Source: Gnetum montanum (Eukaryota; Streptophyta; Gnetopsida; Gnetales; Gnetaceae). Taken from it: a stretch of DNA of 64,000 nt. The stretch spans positions 156,058 to 220,057 of the forward strand of contig MNCI01022084.1 of assembly GCA_015680685.1 (NCBI GenBank), given 5' to 3'. A model generated the notes under the pieces. The model was not told where the DNA came from and ran no database searches. It saw only the letters and a list, made by a program, of their open reading frames with translations. Made by a program: the position numbers and the translations under genes. Shown here piece by piece: positions 21,640-31,899 of this stretch (position 1 is its first letter; every line of letters starts with the position of its first letter).

Positions 21640-22840
21640 TCAGATGTAGTACTGCTTGAGGTACGAGTGATTCACTAGGTTGGCGAACTCATTGCCATCC
21701 ATGTCTGCCAACTTGAAGGCTCCATTCCTGAAGGCATTAGTAACCACGTAAGGGCTTTCCCAGTTGGCTGAGAATTTGCTCGCATGTTCACAACCGGCCT
21801 TGAGGATGAGGTCTCCCTTCTGCACTGGCCATTGATGCAGGTCTGCATGGTGCTTTTGTTGCTACTTGCTTTGGTAGTGCTCGATGCATCTCAGTGTATG
21901 CACATGTTCCCCCTCCATCGAGTCAAGGTCGATGATTCGCGACTCATTGTTCCAGGCTTTGCTTACAAAATCTGCGAGGATTATCTAGAGTGATGGTACC
22001 AACAACTCAAGAGGCAATACAGCTTCAAATCCATAAAAGAGACTGTAAGGGGTCTTACTTGTTGCTATTCTACACGTCGTTCGATAGGCCCACAAGATGT
22101 AGAGAATTTGCTCATGCCACCACCTCTTACTATTATTAAGCATCCGCTTCAGTAAGTTGATGATGGAATTATTTGTAGCCTCTACCTACCCATTTGCTTG
22201 TGGATAGTAAGGGGAAGAAAATGATTGTTTAATTCCTAAATTGCTATAGAAGGTTTGGGTTTCCGTATTGCTGAACTATGGCCCATTTTCGGTCACAATA
22301 GTCATTGGAAGCCCAAACCTTATCACTATGTTATCGAGAATGAAATGGCAAATTTGCTACGACGTCATCTTTCTTAGAGGAATAGCCTCCATCCACTTGG
22401 TAAAATACTCAGTGACGGTGATAATGAAGCTATTCCCTGTGGAGGACTTAGGTGTGTTAGGCCCTATGAGGTCTAATCCCCATCGTTGGAAGGGCCATGT
22501 GATTTGCGTTGGGTGTAGCTCTATAAGCGCTATGTGTATGAGATTTGCATATCTTTGGCATGTGTCGGATGTCTTGAATTTCGATAGGCAATCACATTCC
22601 ATGTGGGGCCAGTAGTACCCTAGGCATCTGATTTTGGTAGCCATAGCCTTAGGTGCTAGTGTTCACTGCACAGCCCCTCGTGTACCTCATTAACTACCTT
22701 CTGCGCTGGCTCATCGCCCAAGCATACTAGCAGTATCCCGTCATAGGAGCGTCAGCATAGGATGTCATTTCCCATGACAACGTACTGCTGGGCATGCTTG
22801 TAGATTGCATCTCTCTAGGAAGATGTCAATCGTTCTAGGG
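21640..22840 (-). pseudogene. Integrase of element C
   Basis: Integrase with readable domains. The zinc region is H-E-G-L-C-S-E-H plus G-Y-Y-W-P and C-Q-R-Y near 22690-22540. The core starts W-P-F-Q-R-W-G-L-D-L-I-G-P (first Asp) within an open 95-residue stretch (22357-22644). The second catalytic position reads V-T-E-N-G-P, an Asp-to-Glu change. The third is V-E-A-T-N, with Glu kept. The C-terminal domain (21640-21825) has K-G-D-L-I-L-K and N-G-A-F-K-L and ends Y-Y-I. It follows the second RNase H, as in Tat elements. The altered Asp and stops make it inactive. Confidence 0.85.
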
Positions 22841-22850
22841 GTTCACCATA

Positions 22851-23460
22851 CTATACATAATCTTTGATGTTGGCATACCATTCCTGGGTATCCGCAGCAT
22901 TGACAAATGCCATGTGTTCATCCTGAATGATGGGCTCTATGCATTCTATAATCGAGGTTGGTAGGTTTACTAGAGAATGTGATGGAATGTTTAACGCGAG
23001 GGTGGCTAAAGTTTCTGCCATGGTGTTTTCATTACGTGGAATGTGTTGCACATTTATGGTTACGAATCACTTAAGCAGGATTTTTGCTAGATCACAATAG
23101 GGTTGCAGGTGCATAGCCTTGAAGGCGTAGACCTCGGTGACCTGATTCAAAACTAATTGTGAATCTCCCTGGTTGGCCAGGTGTTGTATGCATAGCACTT
23201 GGGTAGTTAAGAGGCCCTTGAGTAACCCCTCGTATTCTACCACATTGTTGGTATAAGGGAACGTAAATCGATAAGTGGATGGGTGCATTTCCTCGAAGGG
23301 GAACATGATTATTGTAGCGCTGCTACCTCCTCACGTGGTTGATGCACTATCGAAATGTCATATGGCTTCAAAATGTGACGGGATGATGTGGACATTACTG
23401 ACATATTCATCCAGGAATTTAGGGTCTATGTTTGCTTGATTGTTGATTGGCAAAGCTGTG
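22851..23460 (-). pseudogene. Second (archaeal-type) RNase H of element C
   Basis: Two RNase H domains in a row are diagnostic of the Tat/Ogre lineage. Here H-F-D-S-A-S-T-T (first acidic residue) is followed by T-N-N-V-V-E-Y-E-G-L-L (second) and G-D-S-Q-L-V-L-N-Q-V (third). Further on, V-Q-H-I-P-R-N-E-N-T-M-A-E-T-L-A closes the domain. Open pieces are 23067-23306 and 22851-23051. The three acidic positions are present, so only stops and a shift break it. Confidence 0.85.
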
Positions 23461-23875
23461 AGTTGGGTTGCTATGGCTTGACCTTTTGTTAATGACTAAC
23501 TTACATAGCGTAGATCAAACTTTGTAGTTATTTCCTTCCATTGGGCTATTCCACTACTTTCATACAAGTTGTTAGTGATACCTTAGAGTATGTTGCTGTT
23601 GCAAATGACATTGGCTATGCTACAGAATAGGTAATGCCGCAACTTTTTTAGTGCGAACACTAGGGCCAGGAAATTCCTTTCCACTTCATTATACCTTGCC
23701 TCATGCGCTATTAGTGTGTAACTTAGATAGTACACCAGTATCTTAGAACCGTCATCCCATTTCTAACACAGTAGTGTGGTGAATGACGTGTTAGAGGTGG
23801 CGAGGTAGATGAAGAAGGATTTGTTCCCTTGTGGTGGATGCATAGTTAGGAGGTGTGAGAGTTCCTCCTTCAGGT
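23461..23875 (-). pseudogene. RNase H of element C
   Basis: The normal gypsy RNase H follows RT directly. Visible blocks are F-I-Y-L-A-T-S-N-T-S near 23800 and A-R-Y-N-E-V-E-R-N-F-L-A-L-V-F-A-L-K near 23680. The usual first catalytic Asp position is occupied by A-T-S-N in both C and B. This fits the known decay of the first RNase H in elements that carry a second one. Confidence 0.7.
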
Positions 23876-25100
23876 TGTTGAAGGCTTGTTAACACTGGGT
23901 CATCCATTCAAAGTTAACCCCCTTCTTTAGAAGATGTTGCATGGGGTGTAACTTGTCGATCAACCTTGCTATAAACCTTTGAATGAATTTTACTCTACCT
24001 TGTAAACCATGTAACTCCTTAAGGTTTGTAGGAGGCGCTAGGTTGACAATGTCCTTAACTTTGTCAGGATCGACTTGTATTTCGGCCTCCGATACCACAA
24101 ACCCTAGCATGCATCTGGTTTGCACCCCAAAGATGCATTTCTTTGGATTGAGGTGTAGGTCATGCATTTGGCAGCATTTGAGGACTACCCCTAGGTCACG
24201 TGGGTGGTTCACTGCTTCTTTGAACTTGACTGCTATATCGTCCATGTAGTTGTTTAATGTTTCCAAGATGTAGTCACTGAAAATGTAAGTCATGACCCAC
24301 TAGTAGGTTGCTCTAGCACAACTCGAGCCTGAAAGACATCATGGGATAGAAGAAGGTCTCCCATGGGGTCATGAAGGTTGTGAATAGCTAGTGCTCTAGG
24401 TTAATATGGATCTGGTTGTATCCAGAGAAACCATCCATGAAGGATAGCAGAGCATGGCCAGCCGTGGTGTTGATGAGCTGGTCAATGCTTGGAAATGGAA
24501 AGTCATTTTGATCATTTTCTTATTCAAATTTTGGAAGTCTATAGAGATCTGTATCCCTCCCATTTTCTTTGAAAACACAACGACATTAGACATCCACTCA
24601 GAATAGTCGACCACACAAATGAAACCCACTTGGTAGAGTTTAGTGATTTTGTCTCGCACGGCTAGTGCGATTTCTGGCTTAATCTTGTGAGCCTTCTGCT
24701 TGAATGCCTTCACGTGTGGGTCTAGGACGATGTTGTGCTAAATCAATCATAGGTCTAGACCTGGCATGTCATTGTACGACCATGGGAAGAAATCGATGTT
24801 ATCTTGTAGAACCTTAGCTACATCTTCACGCATTTGTGTGTCTAGGAGGGAGCTGAGTTTTAATGTTTTCACCTCCCCCTTTCACGTAGTCATAGGTGTC
24901 TCAATGAGAGGGTTCTCAGTTACATCCCCAGTCTCTAGGTCTAGAGTTTTGACTGGATGCTCAAGCTAGTCTAGGAATGTTTCTAAGGATGCTATAGTGC
25001 TAGTCATGGTCAACCCCCAGTCGATCATGGTGGGGTTCAACTATCTCGCAAGCTTACCCTGTGGTCCTGCTATTGTCAAAGGCGTGGAAAGGTCATGATG
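23876..25100 (-). pseudogene. Reverse transcriptase of element C
   Basis: RT begins with a conserved leader (T-L-D-L-E-T-G-D-V-T-E-N-P). The fingers follow (24396-24713): V-G-F-I-C-V-V-D-Y-S-E-W, then I-D-F-Q-N-L-N. The palm carries an intact Y-M-D-D box in N-Y-M-D-D-I-A-V-K (24230-24260), then L-N-P-K-K-C-I-F-G and G-L-Q-G-R-V-K-F-I. This copy keeps all visible catalytic residues, but TAG stops and a shift around 24300-24400 split it. The upstream edge lies just after a candidate splice acceptor. Confidence 0.85.
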
Positions 25101-25121
25101 GATTCCCATCTCCCACTTGAC

Positions 25122-25123
25122 CT
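25122..25123 (-). other. Candidate splice acceptor before C RT
   Basis: The minus strand reads CTTATGATGACAG followed by GTCAAG. Joining the D-type protease end (N-P-H-Q) here would continue in frame as V-K-W-E-M-G into the RT leader. With the donor at 30773 it defines an intron of about 5.65 kb that encloses the whole antisense gene. Confidence 0.45.
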
Positions 25124-25725
25124 GTCATCATAAGACAAAAGCCTAGTTAATAGATGCCTATTAGAGATATTGTGCGATGAAAATTTGCAAAGCAGCGACG
25201 AGGTTGCGAGTTTGCCATTTTAAGATTAGGGCGGATCACCAGGGCACAAGAGTGTAGGACTGCAAAAGGTGTAAAACTATTGGTGTGAATCCATGTGGCT
25301 GTCGATATGCAAGTGTCAAAGTGCTAATTTAGTATCATTTTGGACTACCAAACTATGACATGTCATGCAAAATAATAGTATGCGGAATAGGAAACTTTGC
25401 AGATATGAGAAGTATCAAATCGTTAATGTGAAAATACTAACTATAGACACGAAACCGCTAGAGATTGCTATATTGCCTATGTGGAAAAAGATGCAAAAAC
25501 TACCGATGCAAGCACATGGTATTGTTAATTTAATGTCATTGTAGACCGTCAGGGATGCAACCACACTAGGGTTGCTTAGTTTGAGGTCTTTTTGAACTGG
25601 TCGTATCGCGATTGGTAGGATTACTAGTTTAAGGTCTTTTTGGACCCTTAACCAAAAACAAATATATTTTTTTATTTTTGGGAAGGCAAATAGCTGGTTT
25701 GAAGCATGTCAAGGCATTGCATTAA
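25124..25725. other. Spacer between C RT and the antisense gene
   Basis: No ORF. It holds a few scattered repeats of TAGTTTAAGGTCTTTTTGGAC type (25570-25650), related to the post-integrase minisatellite. Confidence 0.45.
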
Positions 25726-25729
25726 TCAG

Positions 25730-25781
25730 AGAGAGAGAGAGAGAGGCAAGTTTCCCCGCCTTGTCATTACAACTATAAATA
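25730..25781 (+). promoter_or_regulatory. Promoter candidate of the antisense gene in C: GA tract and TATA box
   Basis: A GA dinucleotide run (25729-25744) is followed 30 bp later by TATAAATA at 25774-25781, in ACTATAAATAGGGG. Both lie on the strand opposite to the C genes, about 150 bp upstream of an ATG at 25934. Plant core promoters often have this arrangement. It is not part of any LTR, so it would be an internal antisense promoter. Confidence 0.6.
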
Positions 25782-27444
25782 GGGGTTGAGCCCCAGCAAT
25801 TTTCACCATTTTTACTGTAAGGGTGCAGAGCCCACATATGAGCATAAGGAAATTTTGGATCACTGAGAAATTGTGTCATTCAGCTAATAAAGCAAGCTTT
25901 TGTAGTGAAGGGTGCAAATCTACAAATAGGACAATGGCTCCTAAGACCTATCAGGTGCTTACAAGGGTTGAGGAGGTAGAGAAGGCCTTGATGCGCATGC
26001 CAAAAGTTCATGTTGTGACGCAGCAAAGCATACCATTGACCCAGTAGGTTAATTTGTACCCTCTACCTCTTTGTTTTGTGCTTTTGGTTACCTTCTGCCC
26101 CTATTTTGCATCCTATTTGTTTTGCGTTCATCCTCGACTATCTGCATTTTATGTGGTTGCATCAGTTTGACTTTCGCATTGCTACCACCACCGTCTCGGT
26201 TGTGGTGGATGTATGAACATTGCATCATGATTGCATGCAGGGTCACTGAAACTAGCTCTGCCACGATTGTTATGACCATGGGGGCTAGGGCAGTTTTAGT
26301 TGCCTGACCCTAGCATGCCGTAATATAAAACTCCTAAAGGGGGGGGGCCTAGGCCATACATGATGTGGTAGCATGACACGCATTTTATTAGAATATGTTA
26401 TCAGTTGTTTTGTTGCTACTCTAGGATTATTCATTGTTTTGTTGCTACACTAGGCTTATTCGCATGTTTTTGCTATGCTAGGCTTTCACACCCTTACTAC
26501 GCTATGTATGGGCAGGGGGTTATGTTATGCTATACACATGGACCACTAGACTTTGCTACGTTACACATGCATTACCTTTAAGTATGTATGGTGCTAATAT
26601 TCGCTGATTGTGGCGTGTAGGGTAGGGGTGAGGTCTAGATTGATCGTTTTCGACATCAGCGGGGTCTTGTGCCATGTGAGCAAACCCGTGGCCACTGCCC
26701 CTCCTCCCCAGATATGTTTAGGAGAGCGAGCAATCTAGTTCAGAATTGGAGCATGGGACTTTTTGTAGTTCCTTCTTAACTGCTTTAGTGTGATCATCTG
26801 GTCCTCCTTGGAGGAGGTGGAGTCATCCGGCATAATAGAAGCCATGTTTCCTGGGGTAAGTCACGACATTCTAAGAGTTTTTTCTGACAGGGCATTTGCA
26901 AGCAGGCAGGGAGGGGGGTCTTGCCAACACTCAATAGAATTGAAGCATTTAGCCTGGATCTAGGACATTCCTGAATACAACTGCTATAACTAGTACAACA
27001 CTCTATTCCTTGCATGTTACATATCAACATGCTTTCAGAACCCACAGGGGACTGTCTATTGTGCTGGCAGGTGAGTTTTGCAACCGAGCTCTTCTAGGTT
27101 ATGCAACGCTGACCGTATTGGCTGAATACTAATGGCATGTGTTTCTCACCAGGTTCTATATTGATGATAAAGGACTTCACGACCGAGTGAGTCTACTGGC
27201 TATAGCACAGTTAGCCTTGCAGGAGTTCTCTTCTGCTAAGAACTTGAAAGTGAGCATGATCGGTTAGTGTGGGGGGAATATTGTACCTACCTAGGTAATT
27301 TTCCCACCATCTACTATCAATGTGAGGAGAAAGGTTGGCTAGATATGGAGTAAGAACAACCCTTCAAGCCGGTCATGGTTGAAGAAGCTTTGGCGACCGT
27401 ACTTCCATTGTCCCCGTTACCATATAGACCCAGTGGGCCATCAG

Positions 27445-27530
27445 GTAAATGGTGCATGCCCAAGTGCTTTTATAGTTCATGTATTTTCTATGTCATTATC
27501 CTAAGTTTGTTTTTATGGAAACTGTTGTAG
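27445..27530 (+). other. Intron of the antisense gene in C
   Basis: GTAAAT..TTGTAG, 86 bp. The codon is split G|GG and the frame continues R-P-S-G-P-S-G-V-K-K-P. B has a TTGTAG acceptor at the matching place (48886, minus strand). Confidence 0.65.
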
Positions 27531-28583
27531 GGGTGAAGAAACCCCGAGAGGTGATGGTGGTGATCGCCAAAATGCAAGGGGTAAACATTTATTTCAAATA
27601 TAGCGAAGTGGCAGTGTGCCAATGCTGGTTGGACCAGAGGGCCCCGGCCTCCTTGGTTAGGAACATCCAAAAGGTGGGGCTCATGGATCTATTCGTGGCT
27701 CTGAGTCCTAATGTTTCGGCTGCTGAGATGCTTTCTTTGGTCAACTCCTTTTCTGAGAAGGGGGGTCATTTTTGCATGCACATACGGGGCGTTCAGTTGG
27801 TCATTGAAATCAATGACCATCTATTTACGAACCTTTTCGGTGTTCCTACCAACGGTACCCCCATAGGGTTGAGGCGTAAGCAGGAGCTAACCTTGATGAA
27901 GAGGGACATCGAGGAGTGGTTGCGACTTGTCAAGGAGCGAAAAGGGTTACCCATGGATAAGCTTGAGGGTAGACTCGCCATGGAGATTTACTTGGCCTTT
28001 CGTGCCCGCACATTCCCCCAACTACTCACCCAAGGGAAGGGCTTGGGACTTGACTAGGCCTGGATAATGTGGGAGGTTATGGATAAGGGGGCCCATTATG
28101 ACTAGGCCAAATTCCTATGCAAGGGCTTGCGAGCTGAGATCTTGGGACTCCATGAAAAAATGGAGTCCCTCTCCAACATACACTATGCCTTCTTCATAGG
28201 TTGTCTGAAGCACTTTGCAGAGTTCCTAGTGGCTCAAGAGGATGGAAACTGGGTTGTGTGTGATCGCAACCAGATTTCTAGGCCTTGGATTCGACAGGTC
28301 CTCCAGACCATGCGAGCCAAAGACCTCCCGGAGGTAGTTAGGGAGTCGCTATTTGTAACGACCAAAGGTCTGGCGGCTCATACCATTCATGGTCAAGACA
28401 ACATGGGGGAGACTCCCCTTGCTATAGCTAGTAGCATGACATGGGAAGAGCATCTCATGGCCGAGACTATGCCCAAGGAGTTAAGAAGGAAGAGACCTCC
28501 TCCAGCCAGGGAAACCCTTTACGTGGAGGAAGAAGAGAGATGAAGACTACGGCTTAAGTTGCAGAGGACACAACCCCCCATTG

Positions 28584-28712
28584 GTAAACGCTTTTGTGTA
28601 ATGCTTACTTTGCCATTGTTTGCTATGCTATGCCATGCTAGATGGTGTAGCGTAACATCTATTTTGAGTTAATTTGTTTTGAACCGAAAAAAACATGTTT
28701 CTCTGCTATCAG
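28584..28712 (+). other. Intron of the antisense gene in C
   Basis: GTAAAC..TATCAG, 129 bp. The split codon G|AG joins Q-R-T-Q-P-P-I to E-E-E-E-K-E-G-Y in the same frame. The only break nearby is a TGA at 28541, one C-to-T change from CGA. Confidence 0.7.
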
Positions 28713-29240
28713 AGGAAGAAGAAAAAGAAGGCTATGAGGAAGTATTGACCCTCAAGCCGAGGATGATGGATGGTGATGCAGGGGCCCCAATTTTAGAGGA
28801 AAGGGCCCTGGTTCAATATAAGGGAGTTCCTGCTTCTAGGAAAAGGGCTCTGGTCATTAGGGAGCCTCTTGTCAACGAAGAGGTACCTTCCTTGAATAAA
28901 GAGGATGCTCGTCACCTAAAAGAAAAGATGCCAGCACATGAGGAAGAGGCCTTTATGGACTTAGCAGGACCTTCCACCAAGGCTACAACTGTCATCTTGA
29001 CTCAGCAAGAAGAAGGGTCGTAGCCAAATGCTGGTGGGTTTGGCGATACATTTGCTTTATTGTAGTCCATTTTGGCCATTGCTGATGGGCTTAATTATGT
29101 AGCAGGTGCTACTACAAAGGCCATGGGGCCTTTTTTGATTCGTGTGGAGTCATGGGCTGAGATCCCTGACAAGTTTACGTTCATGCAGAGGCTTGTTGAT
29201 GACATGATCAAACACCTTCGATAGGTAGACCCTGACTAAG

Positions 29241-29346
29241 GTAGGTATTAGTATTAAACATTCTTGTCTTCTTATGCTAGAAACTTTTTTGAATTCATTG
29301 ATTTTTCTATGCTGATGCGATTGGTACGCTTTTCTTGTCATCGCAG
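29241..29346 (+). other. Intron of the antisense gene in C
   Basis: GTAGGTATTAG..CTTGTCATCGCAG, 106 bp, with a pyrimidine-rich 3' end. The split codon G|CT keeps the frame into A-S-Q-L-K-W-D-L-T. Confidence 0.7.
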
Positions 29347-30169
29347 CTTCTCAACTCAAATGGGACCTAACACGACCCATAAAAGTTGCCATTGTGCCTA
29401 CACTCTCACCTGATGTGACCGAGGTACCTCATCATGTTTTTGAAGAGGCTTACAAGTGTGTCTTGCACTCAACACACTCTTTGTGGGAGTGTAAGTGCAT
29501 CAACAAGGATCTATAGAAGCAAGTCTAAAGGGCTGAGCACAGAGAGGCTAAGCTAGTCATTGATGTGGAAGATCTCAAGTCGAGGAATACTTTCCTCATA
29601 AACCGTAACCCTGATGTTAAGAATTGGTGTAGATCCATGGACAACTATGCCAGATTTTAGACTGTCATTCATCAGAATGTTGAATCTACTCATGAGATAG
29701 TCAAAAAGTAGATGCAAATGGACCTGCTGGCCCAAAAATGTTAAGACATGAAGGATATCAGTGCCAAGTTTTTTGAATGGGGGTGGACTCAAAGAAACCA
29801 CAAACACATGTACAAGCTAGAAAATGACACCCATCAAAAACTATGCAAAGATGCTACCATGGAGGCCTTCACGTATGAAGCCTTCATGAATGAAATTAGC
29901 ACTTTTGAGGCCTACGCTAAGTTCAAAGAGTAGGTGAAGGTTATAGAATCTCCCGACTTGAAAGTAGACCTTCCTACAGGAGAGACAGTAACTTCCCCCT
30001 TTCCCCGGGGCCTCTAGTATCGACAACTGTGGAAAGGAAGAGAGTCACCGCCATGAATGCTGAACCTAACGACATGCATTGGATGGACATCACAACAAAG
30101 GAGATCTGGCTTTGCCTCAGGCTTGGTCTAGAACACATACCTCTTAAGATCAACGCAGGCACTTTTCAA

Positions 30170-30255
30170 GTTAGTCACGTTACTACATAGATGCTCATGC
30201 TACATCATAGTTTGTGTTTGTTGCCTTAACCAACCTTTTGATTCCTACGATGTAG
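30170..30255 (+). other. Last intron of the antisense gene in C
   Basis: CAA|GTTAGTCAC..ACGATGTAG|GCCCCAG, 86 bp. The same donor (CAA|GTTAGT) and acceptor (TGTAG|GCCC) occur in D (42432-42345) and B (46323-46200), always between the homologous exons. Confidence 0.75.
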
Positions 30256-30469
30256 GCCCCAGACGAGGATGCAAGGCCCGTGGAGGGAGGAGATGAAGAA
30301 CCGGTGGGAGACAACGTAGGGGAGGATAATGCACAAGTGAATGAAGCAAAGACGATTGATGGCAATGCAAACAGAGATGGCCCATGCCATCATGGGATTT
30401 TCTTTTGAATTTTTGAAATGTTGGAATTTTGTAAGAGTTTGCAAGCATTTTCAACAGATGAAAATTTTG

Positions 30470-30475
30470 AATAAA
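30470..30475 (+). terminator. Polyadenylation signal of the antisense gene in C
   Basis: AATAAA lies 62 bases after the stop codon of the final exon (30406-30408), on the same strand and before the post-protease repeats. Confidence 0.5.
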
Positions 30476-30544
30476 GTAAAACATTTCAGAGAAGAAGCTA
30501 ATTTTGCATTAACTTGCATATCGTATGAGGATTTCATGCTTTCA

Positions 30545-30660
30545 ATTGCTAGTTTTAGGCCATCTCGGTTGATTCCGTAACAATGCCTGAAGGATAGCAC
30601 ATTATCAGAGTGAAAAGAAATAATGTTAGTTTTAGGCCATTTTGGGCCGTTGCGTGACAT
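30545..30660 (-). repeat. Post-protease repeat of element C, two copies
   Basis: Two copies of a unit containing GTTAGTTTTAGGCCAT (GGCCTAAAACTAAC on the minus strand). They correspond to the longer arrays in B and D. Confidence 0.65.
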
Positions 30661-30771
30661 GCCAAAAGGACAGCATGCTATCTCAGCAAAGAGGAGAAGA
30701 AACAAATGCACAGGGGATGACAACCGGGAAGAAGGTAATGGAGTTGCTACTCTATGCGTAGCAGCCTCTTG

Positions 30772-30773
30772 AC
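30772..30773 (-). other. Candidate splice donor ending the C protease exon
   Basis: The minus strand reads CCACGATGG|GTCAAGAGG, aligned with CCACATCAG|GTCAAGAAG in D. It is the 5' border of the proposed intron that holds the antisense gene. Confidence 0.5.
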
Positions 30774-30779
30774 CCATCG

Positions 30780-31590
30780 TGGGTTGATCAAAACGTAGGG
30801 TCGAAGTGTTTTGCCAGGGCTCTCATTCACATCATCGTCCTCCACTTGGAAGGGCAACTCAACCCATGCATTTTCAATTTGGAGGTAGGCTTGCTAGGCC
30901 ACCCCTTTTGTTGAATGGTTAATGCATGCATGAGCAAGTGCCTTGCTCCACAGGGTTGTAACCTCTGAGCCTTGTTCCATTTCTACGTTACTGATTGCTT
31001 ATGTTGCTACTTCGTCACCATATATCACCACCTCCCTACCTATGTATGGTAAGTGGATTTCCTGGTATATAGGCGAGGAGATAGCCCTAATTTGCACTAA
31101 CCATGATCTCCCCAAGATCAGGTTAAACCCGAACATTTCATCAACATAATGAATGTTGCATCTGTGGGGAACTGGTCTCCTTCTATGAAGTTTACGTGAA
31201 CTGTGCCTTTCACCAGGACACATGCGCCACTGAAGGACCTTAGGCATGACGTTGTTGTGGGTTTGATCTAGTTGACCAATCCCAACTTGTCTATCATAGG
31301 AAAGGGAATGACGTTTGTGGCAACCCCATCATCAACATGTACCCTTCGGATCTGATGTCGACCAACCTAAATTGTGATGAAGAGAGGCGTCGTAGTCACC
31401 TGACCTCCTTCGAGATGTTTTCTAATGGCATTATCATTGAAGGTCAATTGAGGTGTCATGGACTCCATGGGTACAGAGGGGAGCATAATCGAATGGATTG
31501 CCTCCTTTTGCGTAGGCATATTTTCATTGACTGAAATCACTGTTAACATGCAGATTAGAGCCTTGCGGTGAGGTACAGATGCCATGATTA
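30780..31590 (-). pseudogene. Aspartic protease of element C
   Basis: It starts M-A-S-V-P-H-R-K-A-L at 31585, matching the starts in B (M-T-S-S-I-H-R-E) and D (M-T-S-T-P-H-R-E). The active-site loop reads V-D-D-G-V-A-T-N-V-I-P. The C-terminal block F-G-F-N-L-I-L-G-R-S-W-L lies in the open stretch 30999-31247, followed by I-H-L-P-Y-I-G-R-E-V-V-I. The frame shifts between the two halves. It lies in the same transcript as Gag and ahead of the proposed donor. Confidence 0.8.
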
Positions 31591-31899
31591 GGTTGTACAG
31601 ACTCAGTGTAGCTTTTTTCTGCTTTAGAGCTTACTTGACCTAGGCGAGGGCATCCAGGAGGTTTTTTCCACCCCCTTATTCGATGCTTTCTTCCTCTTCA
31701 ATTCGTCCCAGAAGATGAATCTCCTTAGGAGAGGTGACTCTAGATCTGATTTCAGATCCCTGTCGGTAGGGTGATGCAGCCTAAGTAGTTGTGTTGACCT
31801 TCACCTTTGGGAGGGGGTGAAGACGTAGACTTAGGGATACCCTCGATGGTATTCCCTTTTGATGTCTCACCCACCTAGTGTACCACTTATCTTGCAGGG
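31591..31899 (-). other. Gag-protease linker of C
   Basis: About 300 bases of decayed coding sequence rich in Glu/Lys codons, corresponding to 40640-40920 in D. Confidence 0.45.

Larger units (their letters stand above)
25934..30408 (+). pseudogene. Spliced antisense gene inside element C (unknown family)
   Basis: A gene on the strand opposite to C's gag-pol, wholly within the protease-RT spacer. A possible first exon starts at ATG 25934 (M-A-P-K-T-Y-Q-V-L-T-R). Upstream exons between 26050 and 27300 are unresolved. From about 27300 the frame runs through exons to 27444, 27531-28583, 28713-29240, 29347-30169 and 30256-30408, the first three junctions staying in frame. Landmarks: G-L-M-D-L-F-V-A-L-S-P, F-R-A-R-T-F-P-Q-L-L, Y-A-F-F-I-G-C-L-K-H-F, a Glu-rich stretch, then helical M-E-A-F-T-Y-E-A-F and a final acidic exon. 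About a dozen in-frame stops, mostly TAG, and one shift near 30010 inactivate this copy. Homologues are in B and D. The layout of the first half faintly recalls plant mobile-domain or transposon ORF proteins; I cannot name a family. Confidence 0.7.
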
